Shown one piece after another: positions 1-11,000 of a stretch of DNA of 64,000 bases (the stretch's first letter is position 1; every line of letters starts with the position of its first letter). The notes below the pieces were generated by a model that had not been told where the DNA came from, did not search any database, and worked only from the letters and a program-made list of their open reading frames with translations. The DNA lies in contig JALBYF010000002.1 of assembly GCA_023212725.1 (NCBI GenBank), positions 310,001 through 374,000 of the forward strand. The letters are read 5' to 3'. Made by a program: the position numbers and the translations under genes. The DNA comes from Tranzscheliella williamsii (taxonomy: Eukaryota; Basidiomycota; Ustilaginomycetes; Ustilaginales; Ustilaginaceae).

Positions 1-1985
1 TTGGGCAAGGTGCGGATTTTGTACAGCCCTCTTCGCAGGAAGCGTTGGGTCGATTGCGACACCGCAGGCTGATGACGGCTCTGGTGGGCCGTGGAGGGAT
101 TGACTTTGGCTGCGATTGCACGCGGTGGGTGGATGAGGTCAACAGAAAGATGATTGAGCGCAAGACGAGTGTCGTGACCACTGTGCGGCCGGCTCTGCTG
201 CCTAGTTTGTCTAACAAAATCGACGGACCGACTGCGAAATCACAGGCGGAGCACTTGGGTCGGAGCTCCAATGTCGGGTCTGGGTCTGGGTCCGGGTTAG
301 AGTCAGTCTCGTTGCTGCGGGCGATGGAGCATCGACACGCTGACGATAAGTGGGAGCGCGCCCTGCTGAATCGGCTGGCCTGGTGCAGCTTGGAATGGCA
401 CCATGACGAATGTATGTCATCCCCAGCTCGCGGAGAGGTATGACTGCAGTGCTCAGCCTTACCAAAAGAGAAAAGCGTAGCACCGGACCGTCACGATCTA
501 CAACGGATTCAATCCAACAGCGTCATCACGTTCGGCGCCTACCTGTCGCATCTGTAGTCCAGACTAGTTTCTTCCACGGCGCGATGACTTCAGTAGTTTC
601 AGCAAGCGCATGGACAATATCATAGTTAAAGCCTTTTTCCGTTATCCACACGCAGATCGGCGAACTCGCGCCATTACAAACTGTTCAACAGATGCAGTCA
701 CCGAAGTATTTTGTAGTCAAACCTGCATACAAAGAAAGGCGGACCGACTTGACCCTCTCGAGTCGCGTCTGGCAATAAGCGGAACGCAAAGAGCTCCCTT
801 TCGTTAACTCCGTAGAGATGCTATGACGGCGACAACCTTCTCCGGTAGACGATAAACAAGGAATGAAAGATCGAACACAGCCGTGGCAAAGGCAGCAGGG
901 GGAGAGTGAAGTCGATACTCCTACATGGCCGAGCGGGATCACGTCTACCTGCAGCCGCGTGCGCGATGCATGAGCTCACAACACTTTTGCCTGCGGGGCC
1001 ACACCACGGTTCTAGAACTAAAAGGTCCGCGAGAGGCTCCTCGCCGGGTTCGTCATGGCGTGTACTGCTACCCAACGTGCTGACTAGTCGAAAGGCAGGC
1101 CAAGATGCCTTTTCGCCGCCGTTCCGCTCAGGATCCAGATGAACGCAAAATATTCTACAACCTGCTTGTCTCTGTGCATTGCCTTGAGCGTGCTAATGGC
1201 ATTGCCTTGAGCGATACGGACTTTCTGCGTCATGTCACTTTGCCAACTGTTCTTGTAGTGTTGGACCCGGCGAGGCAAGCTGTGTTGAAGGTCTGGCGCG
1301 GCGAGCTCGAAAACGTCTAAATTCAACTGCTGAGCCCGTCTAAGCACAGTGTCGTCAGTGCGGGCGGATGACGCACCTCGAGAGCTCGCGCGCGCGCGAC
1401 AATGCGGTCATCTACCCCGACTGCGCTCGTCATCTGCGATCCAGGCAGCCATGTCGCTTTCCTGCGTGCGGCGTTGTCGAGGCCGTTAACGAGTGCAAGC
1501 CGGTGTGACGTTCCGACGAGTCGAACTCGACCCAGGCTCGCCTCCGGGGTCGGTCGATGAAGGCGGTTCCGTGCGGCGTCTGCTCGCCCACCCGCGATGC
1601 CGACCGCCTACCGGGGCCAACGCCATTGACGTCGGCCGTTGACGTCGACCCCCCGGCGTGCGCGGACGGGTCACCGCGCCTAATGCCTCCCTTGCATTGT
1701 GGCGCCCCAACGCACATGAGACATCACACACACCTTCGGCGCACCGTCTTGCTACTCGCCAGCTTTTGTACCGCTAAGATACGGCTACAAGCCCACGCGA
1801 TGACGAAATGTGTGTAACGTCATCCAGATAGGACACTCACTCTATCTTCAGTGTCGCGCCTCTGACATTGCCTTCTCGCTGCTGTCCAAGGCCACTTCAT
1901 CGATTTTAGAAGACCTGAGAACAGCCACTGCGGCGCAGGGACAGGCGCGTTGACTGCGCCAATCATCGCTGGAACGGAGAGCGGA
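1..1985. other. Intergenic stretch, no supported gene
   Basis: Only short open frames are present, without recognisable domains, good start contexts or splice-linked partners. A 14-bp direct repeat sits at 1177-1190 and 1200-1213 (cattgccttgagcg), and an alternating GC run lies at about 1386-1399. The frame open at the left edge (to 443) could be the end of a gene outside the window, but nothing in it supports this. Confidence 0.5.
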
Positions 1986-2895
1986 TTAGATGTACATGTT
2001 TCCGTCACCTAGGCTAAAGTTGGCTGGCTTAGGTCTCCTTGACTTTACGAAATCGACAATGCTCCTGGAGCCTGCAGCGCAGCTCTCTACCTGTGCAAGT
2101 CCAAGAAGCGATTGGAGAGTTTCAACGCTCGATGCAGACAGCTGCATTCCTGAGGTGCTGTTCGCAGCGCCATACAGCTGGACATGCGCCTGGAAGCGGA
2201 GGTCTTCGAGAAGCGTCAACAGAACCGGGACGTTTTGCAGGACCGACTAAGAAAACGCAAGATATCCAATCCCAGAATCAGTAAAGAGCGGTTGAGGCGG
2301 GCGAGGAGCGCTAGTATCAGCAACTTACTGCGGCTACAAAGGCAGCACCCAGCCCAGCAACGGACTCAGGTGCTTTCAGCGGCAGCATGGAGGATTGGCA
2401 GATCTTCTCCCGATGAGGATAGGATGGACTTGCGAGGTATCGAAGTTTGCCGATACCGTCGTCGTCCTGGAATATGCGTTCGGCGGGGCTGTACGAGGCC
2501 ACTGCCACGATCGACGATGGCTGGAGTTGTTCTAGAAGCGCCTGGACGAGCGCGTGGTACTGCTGTGGCCGCAACGTCGGTGCAGGAGAAAGAAACACCA
2601 GCGTGCGTTGGCCCGCGATGGCCATGCTGCCCTGCTGCTCATTGTCGACGATCACTGCGAAATCCTCTTTCGGAAGATGGGAAGGCTGCAGACATGCGCG
2701 CCCGGCGTCGCCGATAAGAACCATGATTTCGTTGCCGCTCGGGGGCGCAGCCTCACCACCGGTCGGCTTCAGTTGCACCGACAGAGATGGCTTGGTTGTC
2801 GACGTCGCCGACTCCTCGTCCTGGTCGTCCTCCGAGTCGAACTCGAGCTCGTACCTCGGTGGAGCCACGTCTTGGTTGAGAGGATCCAAATCCAT
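1986..2895 (-). CDS. Proteasome assembly chaperone 1 (PAC1/PSMG1)-like protein
   Basis: Two exons, 2895-2329 and 2246-1986. The 82-nt intron (2328-2247) has a GTAAGT donor and a TTTCTTAG acceptor, and the phase 0 junction keeps the frame. The protein starts at a clear ATG and has an acidic N-terminus (about residues 16-30, rich in D and E). The middle part resembles the PSMG1 core. The strongest match I recognise is the stretch around the splice junction, LKAPESVAGLGAAF followed by SVLQNVPVLLTLLEDL, which fits the PSMG1 region where a Leu-Pro/Val-Gly motif leads into the last helix. PSMG1-type proteins pair with PAC2 to help assemble the 20S proteasome alpha ring. The family is fast-evolving, so the name is tentative. 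The next gene on this strand is over 800 bp away. Confidence 0.55.
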
Positions 2896-3718
2896 GCTGG
2901 TAAGCTTGCTATGCCGAGTGCCAGCTTGTAGTTTTGAGCCAGATTACGGTGTTCACAGGGTACGGTGAGCAGGCCGTCTGACAATTGGTCTTCTCTCGAA
3001 GCTGTTCAGGGTCCAGCAGGCGTCGTCATCTGCTCGAACAGCCGTGCGAAAGAATAAAATCATCGACTTATGAGGCATGAGGCTTCGCTGCAAAGCCGCA
3101 AAGATGTCAGAAACTGCGTGTCTCACGGCTAGTTCTTTTAAAGATTTAACACTGTTCTTGCAACCCCACTCACCCCACACTCACACTCTTGTGTCTGTGA
3201 CTGTGACTCCGTCCTCTCCCTAACCCACGTCACAGTATAACTGTCATTGTGGGATCACTGATCGCCAGTGAGGCTTGGTGACCCAGCCTTCTTTCGGCGG
3301 CGCACGTTTGTGGTAAGCCTGAGTGCAAATGGATACGGGTGTCCGTGCAGTCGCCATGCCAGAACGGATCCAGGCCAACGCGCCAGCTGGATAGCACTTC
3401 AAGCATGCTTTCCGCCGCACCACCACCCCCGACTTGTTGTTACCATGGCGGATTCTGAGCACTCTCAAAGTAGCAGAGTTCCGGCGAGAGCTGCGAATGC
3501 TCCGGCACACGCCCGCGGAATCACATGCCCGGAAGCGCTCCTCACACTGGTCCGAACGTAAGGCTACGCTGTAATTTACTGATTCTGTTCCACGACTGCG
3601 CTGTCCGTAACATGGAGGACGCCGAGCTACGTATACTATCGCTCTGTGGGCACGTCCGTGCGCCGTTCCTTCTTGCCGCAATATCCATGCCGTCTGTGTC
3701 CGTGTCGTTCCATAGTAG
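2896..3718. other. Intergenic: promoter of the PAC1-like gene and 3' flank of the GST gene
   Basis: No coding sequence is supported. Short overlapping frames on both strands lack domains. A run of 'cact' and 'gtgtctgtgactgtgact' simple sequence lies near 3165-3205. Confidence 0.5.
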
Positions 3719-4507
3719 CTACTGCTTGGCGTGCCACAACGGCAGGGCGTCCTGCCACAGCTTTTCGAGGCGGCCGTTGTCGACGTTGCGCATCGCCTCG
3801 TCGGTGGCGGTGGGGTCGCTGCACTTGAACCACTGGAGCGCGGCGAGGATCATAAGGTCTGGGTAGGTGGGGCGGTCTCCGGCGAGGAAGGCGGGTTTGT
3901 CGCGGTAGAGCTGGGCGAAGGGGGCGACGGCTAGTTCGACGACCTTGGTTTTGCCGCCTGCGGCAGCTTCGAGTTGGTGTGCTTCTTCCTCGATTTCCTG
4001 GGGCGGTTTGCCCCATGCGCCTGTTCGATGCTCGATAAAGTAGCGGGCGCTGGGGGGGTCTAGGATGCGGTAGATGGGGGCGGTGATGGATTTCCAGCGG
4101 TCGGCGGGGAGGAGGGAGTCGCGGAGGGCCTGTTTGGCGGTCTCGACGAGGGCACGGGCGGCAGGTGTGGGGAAGAGCGACGCGGCCGGGTCGCCGCCAA
4201 CGGCGAGGAAGAGCGTCTGGAGCCGCTCGGCGATGTCGTTGCTTTGCGTCACGTACTCGCGCGCGCCCGCGCCGCCCACCGCCAGCACCGGCAGCGTATA
4301 CGGCTCCCCCTCCTCGTGCCCCACCGGCGCGTCAATCCCCAGCCCCATCAACGTCGCCTTGATCTCCCCCATCGGCACCATCCGCCGCGTGTACGCTAGC
4401 CCAAGCAGATTCAGCGCAAGATACGTCCGCGCAGTGTACGGCGACCACGGCAGCGCCGTCGTCGTGCACGAAATGTCGTAGAATTCCAGCTCAGGTACGC
4501 CTTCCAT
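3719..4507 (-). CDS. Etherase-type (LigE-like) glutathione S-transferase
   Basis: Single exon of 262 codons with its ATG at 4507. The N-terminus has the thioredoxin-fold GST domain of the fungal etherase-like class: the segment around residues 14-27 (CTTTALPWSPYTAR) carries the WSP-type motif in which Ser22 is the likely glutathione-activating residue. It is followed by the interrupted strand-helix segment and YTLPVL before the substrate loop. Residues from about 120 on form the all-helical C-terminal domain. Fungal members of this class conjugate or reduce small electrophiles and aryl ethers in the cytosol; the substrate here is unknown. There is no signal peptide. The coding strand is strongly G-rich in its 5' half and C-rich afterwards, with a switch near 4200-4260. 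Confidence 0.8.
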   Translation of the reverse strand: MEGVPELEFYDISCTTTALPWSPYTARTYLALNLLGLAYTRRMVPMGEIKATLMGLGIDAPVGHEEGEPYTLPVLAVGGAGAREYVTQSNDIAERLQTLFLAVGGDPAASLFPTPAARALVETAKQALRDSLLPADRWKSITAPIYRILDPPSARYFIEHRTGAWGKPPQEIEEEAHQLEAAAGGKTKVVELAVAPFAQLYRDKPAFLAGDRPTYPDLMILAALQWFKCSDPTATDEAMRNVDNGRLEKLWQDALPLWHAKQ

Positions 4508-5010
4508 CGTGTCTAGTCTGTCTCGTATCAGTACCGGTCGTGGTTGCTCAGCAACCGACGATCAGACCCGTGCCCAGCGCAACTGCACCGCCCCAACCCC
4601 GCCGCGATCTGCACCGCCCCACGTCGAACTAACTCCGCACCACGCCTGGCCCAGGCATATGCCGAGTCAACAACTCCGCGGTTATGTACACCGCTGAATC
4701 GGGAAGAGATCGGGCGCAACAACCGAAGGGGCGGTGTGGTTGGCTTCCTTGCTTCCGTGCTGCTCAGCGCTCGGCCAAGAGTCTTCCGGGTTCTGCGGCT
4801 CAGCCTTTCATGCTCTCTTCCGCCGGTCCGCACGGTGCTATGTGCCCGGTCGTACCTGAATATGCTGTCGCAAGCTCCCCACGCGAACGAACCAGATATG
4901 GGTGGACGCAGATAAATTGTTCCTGGCTGGCACAACCAAAGCTTCGATGGAAAAAGACAAACAAGGCACGGCACGGCCCGGCGCGGCGAGGGCACAGGCA
5001 AAGCGGTGAG
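4508..5010. other. Intergenic: GST promoter and 3' flank of the BTB gene
   Basis: About 500 bp between two minus-strand genes. Open frames here are short and unlike known proteins. GC-rich 'ggcacggcacggcccggcgc' simple sequence occurs at about 4968-4988, in the 3' flank of the BTB-like gene. Confidence 0.45.
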
Positions 5011-6543
5011 TTAGGCAGCGACCGAGAGCTTGGCAAAGAGATTGACAAGTGCCTTGTTGGCTTTGGGGAATTCTCCGTTGACGAGGCGCGCAACGGTGGC
5101 CTGGAAGTCGGGTCGCTGCTTGACCATGTCCCAGTGCTGGGCGACATAGTCGAGTTGGGCGCGCTGGACCTCGTCGAAGCGGTCGACAAACGGGCTGAGG
5201 AGATCGCCCAGCACCGTATTGGCGCGCAGGCTGCTGCACAAGTGGTTGAAAGCACGTGCAGTCAGATCATGCAGGCCCAGCTGGCGGCCGAGACAGTATG
5301 CGGCTCGGACTGAGAACAACGGCGGGAAGGAGAGCGACTTGGTCTGGTCCGCGCACCGCTCGTCTTTGTCTTTTTCTTCCTCTTCCTCCTCCGAGTCTAT
5401 GTCTTCCAGCGCAGATTGGGCCGAGGAAGCGGAAGACTCCGACGACTTGCGAGGTAGAAAGTTGGCCTGTCCGGTGTAAAGGTAGAAGATCAACGCCTGC
5501 AGGGTGGACGCCGAGCAACCCGTCACTGGCACGACCGAGGCGGCAGCGTCTCGTGGCTGGGCCTTAGCTCGAACAGCTCCAGAACGAGCGCCACGGCTAG
5601 CGGCTGTGTCAAGATCGTTGGGACCGGCGCTGTATCGTCTCACCCTTCCTCCTTCGGTTGAATAGTCAGTGGGGCCGCCTATGGCTTGGGCATCAACCGG
5701 AATATCGGCGTCCTGCGAGACCTTCTCTTTGTTCATGAATTTGATTAGCTTCGAGAAACGCGACGAAGATCGCGAGAAGGTCGGCGGCGCTGGTCCACCG
5801 CTCGTAGGAGTCTGAGGCGAGGATCCAGGCAGCTTCTTGACTTTGGTCAATGGCGAGTCGCCTTCGTCTTCCTGTACCGAGCGGCGGTCGGGCCCGCTGG
5901 CAGAGCGATCATCGTGCTCGGCATCCTGCAGATCGGCGTTCGTGTCGTTGAACTCTACCTCGGAGCCTGACTCGCCGGTGTCGAGATTGTCATGCTGGTC
6001 CGGGTAGGAGTCGTCCGCGTCTTTGGCTTCGCTGTCCCCAGGGTAGCTGCTTTGCCGGTCGTGTGTGCCATAGGCTTTGTAGGTGAGGCTGTTGGCCGAT
6101 CTGCGGGTGGTGAACTTGCGGTCGCTGCTCCGCTTATTGAACGGCTTGCTCGCCGGGCCCTCCATCGAATCCAGATCGGCACTGCCTGTGAGATTCACCT
6201 GCCGCATCAGCATCGGACATGCGCGTTTGAGGATCTTCGACGAGGCAAAGATGCTCTCCTCCTTCCCTCCGTCCTCGACCACGAGCTCTAGGTCCGCCCA
6301 CGGCAGCCCGTAAATGGCATTGTGCACAGCCTCCAGCGTCAGCTCCGACGCCTGTGTCGTCACTGTCGGCTCAGGCAATAGCATCTCGCCGTCGTCCGAG
6401 TCGCGGCTGGCAGTACCGGCTCGTTTTTTCACAGCGGCAGAGCGCGCTTCTGTGCGGTGGCTGGCGCGCGGGTGCGCAGTCCGAGTCGGAAGCGGCTTGC
6501 GCGACAGACGGTCAGACTCGGCGTCAGCGGTGACAGAAGCCAT
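5011..6543 (-). CDS. BTB/POZ-like domain protein with a large disordered insert
   Basis: Single exon, 510 aa. The first ATG (6543, context gatATGg) gives MASVTADAESD; the frame is open further upstream but without an ATG. Residues about 66-118 look like the first half of a BTB fold, with a strand pattern ADLELVVEDG and an 'F.ASSKILKRACPMLMRQV' helix. A Ser/Asp-rich insert of about 200 residues follows. The second half of the fold resumes near residue 338 (STLQALIFYLYTGQ), and after an acidic Glu run it ends in a helical BACK-like region (SVRAAYCLGRQLGLHDLTARAF). Such split BTB proteins are common in basidiomycetes and may be Cullin-3 adaptors, but no partner domain is visible. The function is not known. 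Confidence 0.7.
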   Translation of the reverse strand: MASVTADAESDRLSRKPLPTRTAHPRASHRTEARSAAVKKRAGTASRDSDDGEMLLPEPTVTTQASELTLEAVHNAIYGLPWADLELVVEDGGKEESIFASSKILKRACPMLMRQVNLTGSADLDSMEGPASKPFNKRSSDRKFTTRRSANSLTYKAYGTHDRQSSYPGDSEAKDADDSYPDQHDNLDTGESGSEVEFNDTNADLQDAEHDDRSASGPDRRSVQEDEGDSPLTKVKKLPGSSPQTPTSGGPAPPTFSRSSSRFSKLIKFMNKEKVSQDADIPVDAQAIGGPTDYSTEGGRVRRYSAGPNDLDTAASRGARSGAVRAKAQPRDAAASVVPVTGCSASTLQALIFYLYTGQANFLPRKSSESSASSAQSALEDIDSEEEEEEKDKDERCADQTKSLSFPPLFSVRAAYCLGRQLGLHDLTARAFNHLCSSLRANTVLGDLLSPFVDRFDEVQRAQLDYVAQHWDMVKQRPDFQATVARLVNGEFPKANKALVNLFAKLSVAA

Positions 6544-8013
6544 ATCGTTGGCAGGAACCAGGTCAAGGCGGAAGATGGAAAGAGCACCGTGGTAGGTAAA
6601 GGACAGAATCAAGCTGCAGAGGAAAGGCAGAAGATTCGAAGAGCATGGGAAAGATGATGTTGACGGGGCCTTTTATCGTCAACCCGCCTTCATGACTCGG
6701 GTCCTTCTGCGGGTCTTCATTCTGCGTAACAGAGGAGGCTTACAGCCTGTACATGGGCGAACAATCATGATGCCGCTTGCGGACGAGACATTGCGATGGG
6801 CGTCTACTTGCCGGGCATGCGAAGCGAGGCCCCCCATGACGGCGTACTCGGGCAGTCTTCGTAGCGATTTTTGCCTTTTCCAGGCTAGTGGCCAATGCCG
6901 GCATGTGCTCGGCGGACCCTGAAAGCGGGACAGGGAGCGAGCCGGGCGAAAGGCGGAGCGATGAGGTGACAAGAAGGGAATGAAGATGATTGCTTCGGCA
7001 AAGCACGTCGATAGAGGGGCGATTTATGGTCGCGGCATTGCACGCGAAAGACTCAGAGAGATTGCGTATGTGCTTAGGGGACAGGCAACCACCTCGGCCT
7101 AGGCCTCTGCGCCCAGCCAGCGGCAAGCTTGCAAGGCGATGGCAAGATAGACAAGCCGGGGAGAAGTGCTGTGCGCGATGAAGTTTCGGGCTCGCTCGCA
7201 TGAACCAGAACCTCAAGTTCTATGTTGCTTTGCAGAGCCGGCGCAGTGTGAGCCAGAAGATTAGCACCCTCTCCGCTGAGATATGTGGTTTGATAAGGGC
7301 GTTATTGTGTCCATAACTTTGCAGGCACTGATACGAGAACAGCGGAAGCGGAGTGACAAGCACGTTGGCCGTGCGGTGGGCACCCGGGATCGGTGGGAAA
7401 TTCCGCAAGCGTTAGCGTCAGCGAGGAGAGCAGTGCGCAGCGACGCTCCTTACTGTCTACGCAGCAAAGTGAGACATGACCAGCCACTGCGAGCGGTTGT
7501 CTGACATAGCGCAAGGACAGACGCTGCGCAATGCGCGGTGCACCATTCCCCTTCCGTGCAGGGTAGAGATCAAGCCTGCAGCAACGGCGACTCATATTGC
7601 TTTGCGCACTGCGAAAGCAAGACTCTTAGGGTCCGATGTAAATGCCCGTCCGGACAGGGTCCATGCATGTCGGCATCAATCAGAAGGATTTGGACCGTGG
7701 CATTGCAACAATGCGGTCCACTTTTTCGCTTGCTGATCCGGATCAGGCTTGGACGCTGAGCTCAGCACCAGGTACAATCGCAATCTACATGCACGTCGTT
7801 TCCGCTTCTATGACCAGTCTACACCTTCCACGGAATCCGCCTGAGGCCTAGTCATCAAGTAGCGAGTCGGCCAGGCCCAGATGAAACAGGGACACTCCCT
7901 CGCTAGTCCGTTTGTAGACTACAGTCGATTTGCAATGGATGCCTATGTGATCATGCAGGAGAGAGAGATGGAATGGTTGCAAAAAGGACTGCCGCGTCCG
8001 CCCATAGTCACGC
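6544..8013. other. Intergenic: BTB gene promoter and 3' flank of the DAG lipase gene
   Basis: Nearly 1.5 kb without a supported gene on either strand. All open frames are under 160 codons, have no domain and do not join through plausible introns. A TTTTATCGTC stretch (about 6670) lies upstream of the BTB gene. Confidence 0.5.
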
Positions 8014-11000
8014 TCATGTTTTCAGCGCGAGGATCGCCTCTTCGTAGGCGGCGGGAAAATGCGCCGCAAACATGTCGGTGGTGAGTTCGGGCAGACTGAA
8101 GAAGGCAAGCGGGCTGTGGACGTGGTAGACCTGCTTGCCTTCGAGCCAGATGCAACGACCAGGCGGAATCAGCGGGCCTCCCTGCGCCGCCTCGGAGCGC
8201 AATGTGGCCGAATCGAGCGCCTGCCGCCGAGTAGCGAGCTCATGCAGCGGAGCCGAATCGCGCTGTTGAGGACCAACCCAAGGCGATGGCGGAACCCGCG
8301 ATGTGAGCGATTCGCTACCGTGTCTCGCCTTGACTGCTGCGTACAGGTCGCTCTCGACCTCGCGGCGGAGCGACCACAGTTGCTCTTCGATCCGTTCTTT
8401 GCGGTGCAGCATCACATCGTCCGGGTTTTCGGTCTTACAGATCGAACGCCAGTCCCAGTAGCTGCGCAGGATGTGCACACGAGCATCGTCTTGTCCTTCC
8501 GAAACCAGTTCGTGCCGTTCACGGACGCGTGAGAGTGCACCCAGCACACGTCGCAGTTCTCGGATCTGACCGTGCCCGACACGGGGGATCAAATCGCTGC
8601 CTAGTACGACTGTTGTCACCAACGGCACAGAGCCCAGTGCAGCTCTCGATGCCAAGTCTGCGGTCATGGTTACAGGACTGGCAAAGCTGACCGCTCGGAT
8701 CGGCCTTCGAGCCGGTAAACCAGATGACATGTTAGTGACCCATGCCCCAGTATCAGGTTCGGCACCGTCAGGGATGAAGTACTCGGCAAGCAGGAGTGCT
8801 GCTGCACTGGCAATGGCGCCTCCGAGGGAATGGCCACAGAACATGATACCAAATCCCTCGTTCTCTTCAAGCGCCTGTCTCAAAGTTGTAAACAGCTTGC
8901 TTTGTGGTGAAACCAAAGCTTTGGCGGCTCGCCAGATACCGGCGTGGCAGAAGAACTCTTCTCCTGGCTCAGGCTGAACTTGTGGCAGCTCGATCTCTTC
9001 CGTTTGTAAATCCAGATCCACGATGATGTCAGAGAACGACTGCGTACCCCGCACCGCAACGCATACCACCTTGCGCACATAGTCTCGGACCACGTAGAAT
9101 GTGGGACTGTAGTCAGCGTCCGCGTCAAGCGTCTGTATATCTGCATGCAAGACGTCGTCTGCATTGAGCCGAGAAAGATAGGCAAACGTTTGTCTCGAGA
9201 ATCGGTCGCCCGAAGGAGTGAATGTCGGAGGAAGATCTACGATGTGCACATGCAGGCCATAGGCAGAAATGGCCAAGCGGCCACACCATTTGATCGTCCT
9301 GACTAGGTCCCTGTTGCTTTCCTTGAACGGTTTGGGGTGTCGTGCTATAGCCTCTGGATTGGAAGCACCGACCTGGGGCGAAGTCATAAAGTCGTATGCG
9401 CGACCGAAATATCCACTGTTTCGTCCAGAGTAACCCGGCCTAGTTGCGTCCAAGCGCGGCGTTTTTGCAAACTCGAGAATGTCGTTACCTCGGTTTGTGA
9501 CAATCATCTCGTCATCGCTGCTGTCATCGTCATCATCCTCTTCGCGGTCATCACTTGAGTCCCAGTCGCTCTCCTCCTCGTCTCGTGGGGCCCCATGAGT
9601 GGTAGTTTCCGCTTCTTTTCTGTGTGAGCGCTCCGACGCCTTCGTGGTGGCGTTCAAGGCGGTTCGAGATGCGGCACGGTGGGCGCCAATGTCAAGACGC
9701 CCAGATGACAAGGCATCAGCGTCCTCGTTGCTTGCGTCCTTGTTCTTCCTGCGCTGCCAACCGTCCAAGCGCTCCAGACCGGCACCTTCTTGTAGGTATC
9801 GCTGCCTTGTCACGTTGTGTAGACAATAGAGTTCAACAATACCCCGTAGCACTTGCCATCGGCTTAAACCCTTAGGCAACCGGCGGCCACAACGGTCGAG
9901 AGTCTTCTTGGACCCCTTTGCTTCATGGTCTTCGACAGCCACAGTCGCCCATTCTGCCTTAATAAAGCCATAGGCTTCGAACGCGCATTGAGATAACACC
10001 GTCTTCCCGGCCAAGTTCAGCAGTAACCATCGCAGGAACCATAGCACCATGGACACCTTTTCGTACGTCGAGTAAACTAGATCAACGATATGCGCGGCGA
10101 GGAACATGGCTAGACCAGCGACGTGATAAATCATCGAGATGATAACACCGTACTCGGCCTCGACGCTTTGATCTTTGTCACCATGATTTCGAAGACCGAG
10201 ATCACCAATGAGAAACCAGACGAGAAAAGATCTCGGCCTTCCGGAGGCATCGACATGGACCGCATTTTGCGACGAAGCCGAGCTGCGTCGACGTCCCGAA
10301 GATGCTGCGTTTGCAGCAAGTTCATCGGCTGCGGCCATCCCACTTTGTCCATGGCTATGGCCTTGGTTTTTGGCATCGCCGCCTTGTGCCGCATCGAATT
10401 GGGGCAACGAAAGGCGTTCAGAAGCGGCCAACAAGTTGAAGGGCGTGAGACGAACAGAACCAGCCTGGCCGTTATCTGCGGCATGTGAACTCTTCTTGCG
10501 CCTGCGCGTCCTGCCTACCGGAGTCGATGCTCCGCTCGCAACAGCCGCTTCAAGAGAGGTGGATCGCGTCATTGCCGGAGGAGTCGCATCGATACCTTTG
10601 GAGAGGGGTGACAGTATATTGTTGCTCTGTCGTGCGCCAGCTGCAGCCAGAGGACCTATCTCGTGAGTCAGCGAGCCTCGCCTGGAGGAAGCAGCGGTCG
10701 GAAAGGGCGAAGGCAGGATCTCAATATGCGTTGGAACCAGCCGCGGTGTTCCCGGAGGAAGCTTCAATGATGAATTGCTGAGGTTCAGATGTAGATGGAC
10801 CATCGGAGCTGCAGCGCCCTGGTAGGGTGTCCATGGTGACGGTGGCAAGCTCAGCATTGTCGGAGCAAGCTGCGGTGTACGCGGAGCTGCGTGGATCGGT
10901 CTGGCCGAAAGATAATCATGTCCGGCTGGTGAGTTGGTGATCGCGTTCCTCGCATCTTTACCAGTAGTTCGAGCATCGACAGCGAGTGGAGTGAACGGTG

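Noticed and set aside
1105..1320. 71-codon plus-strand frame in the left gap
   Set aside because: Short, no domain, and it crosses a direct repeat; no sign of selection on the protein can be seen.
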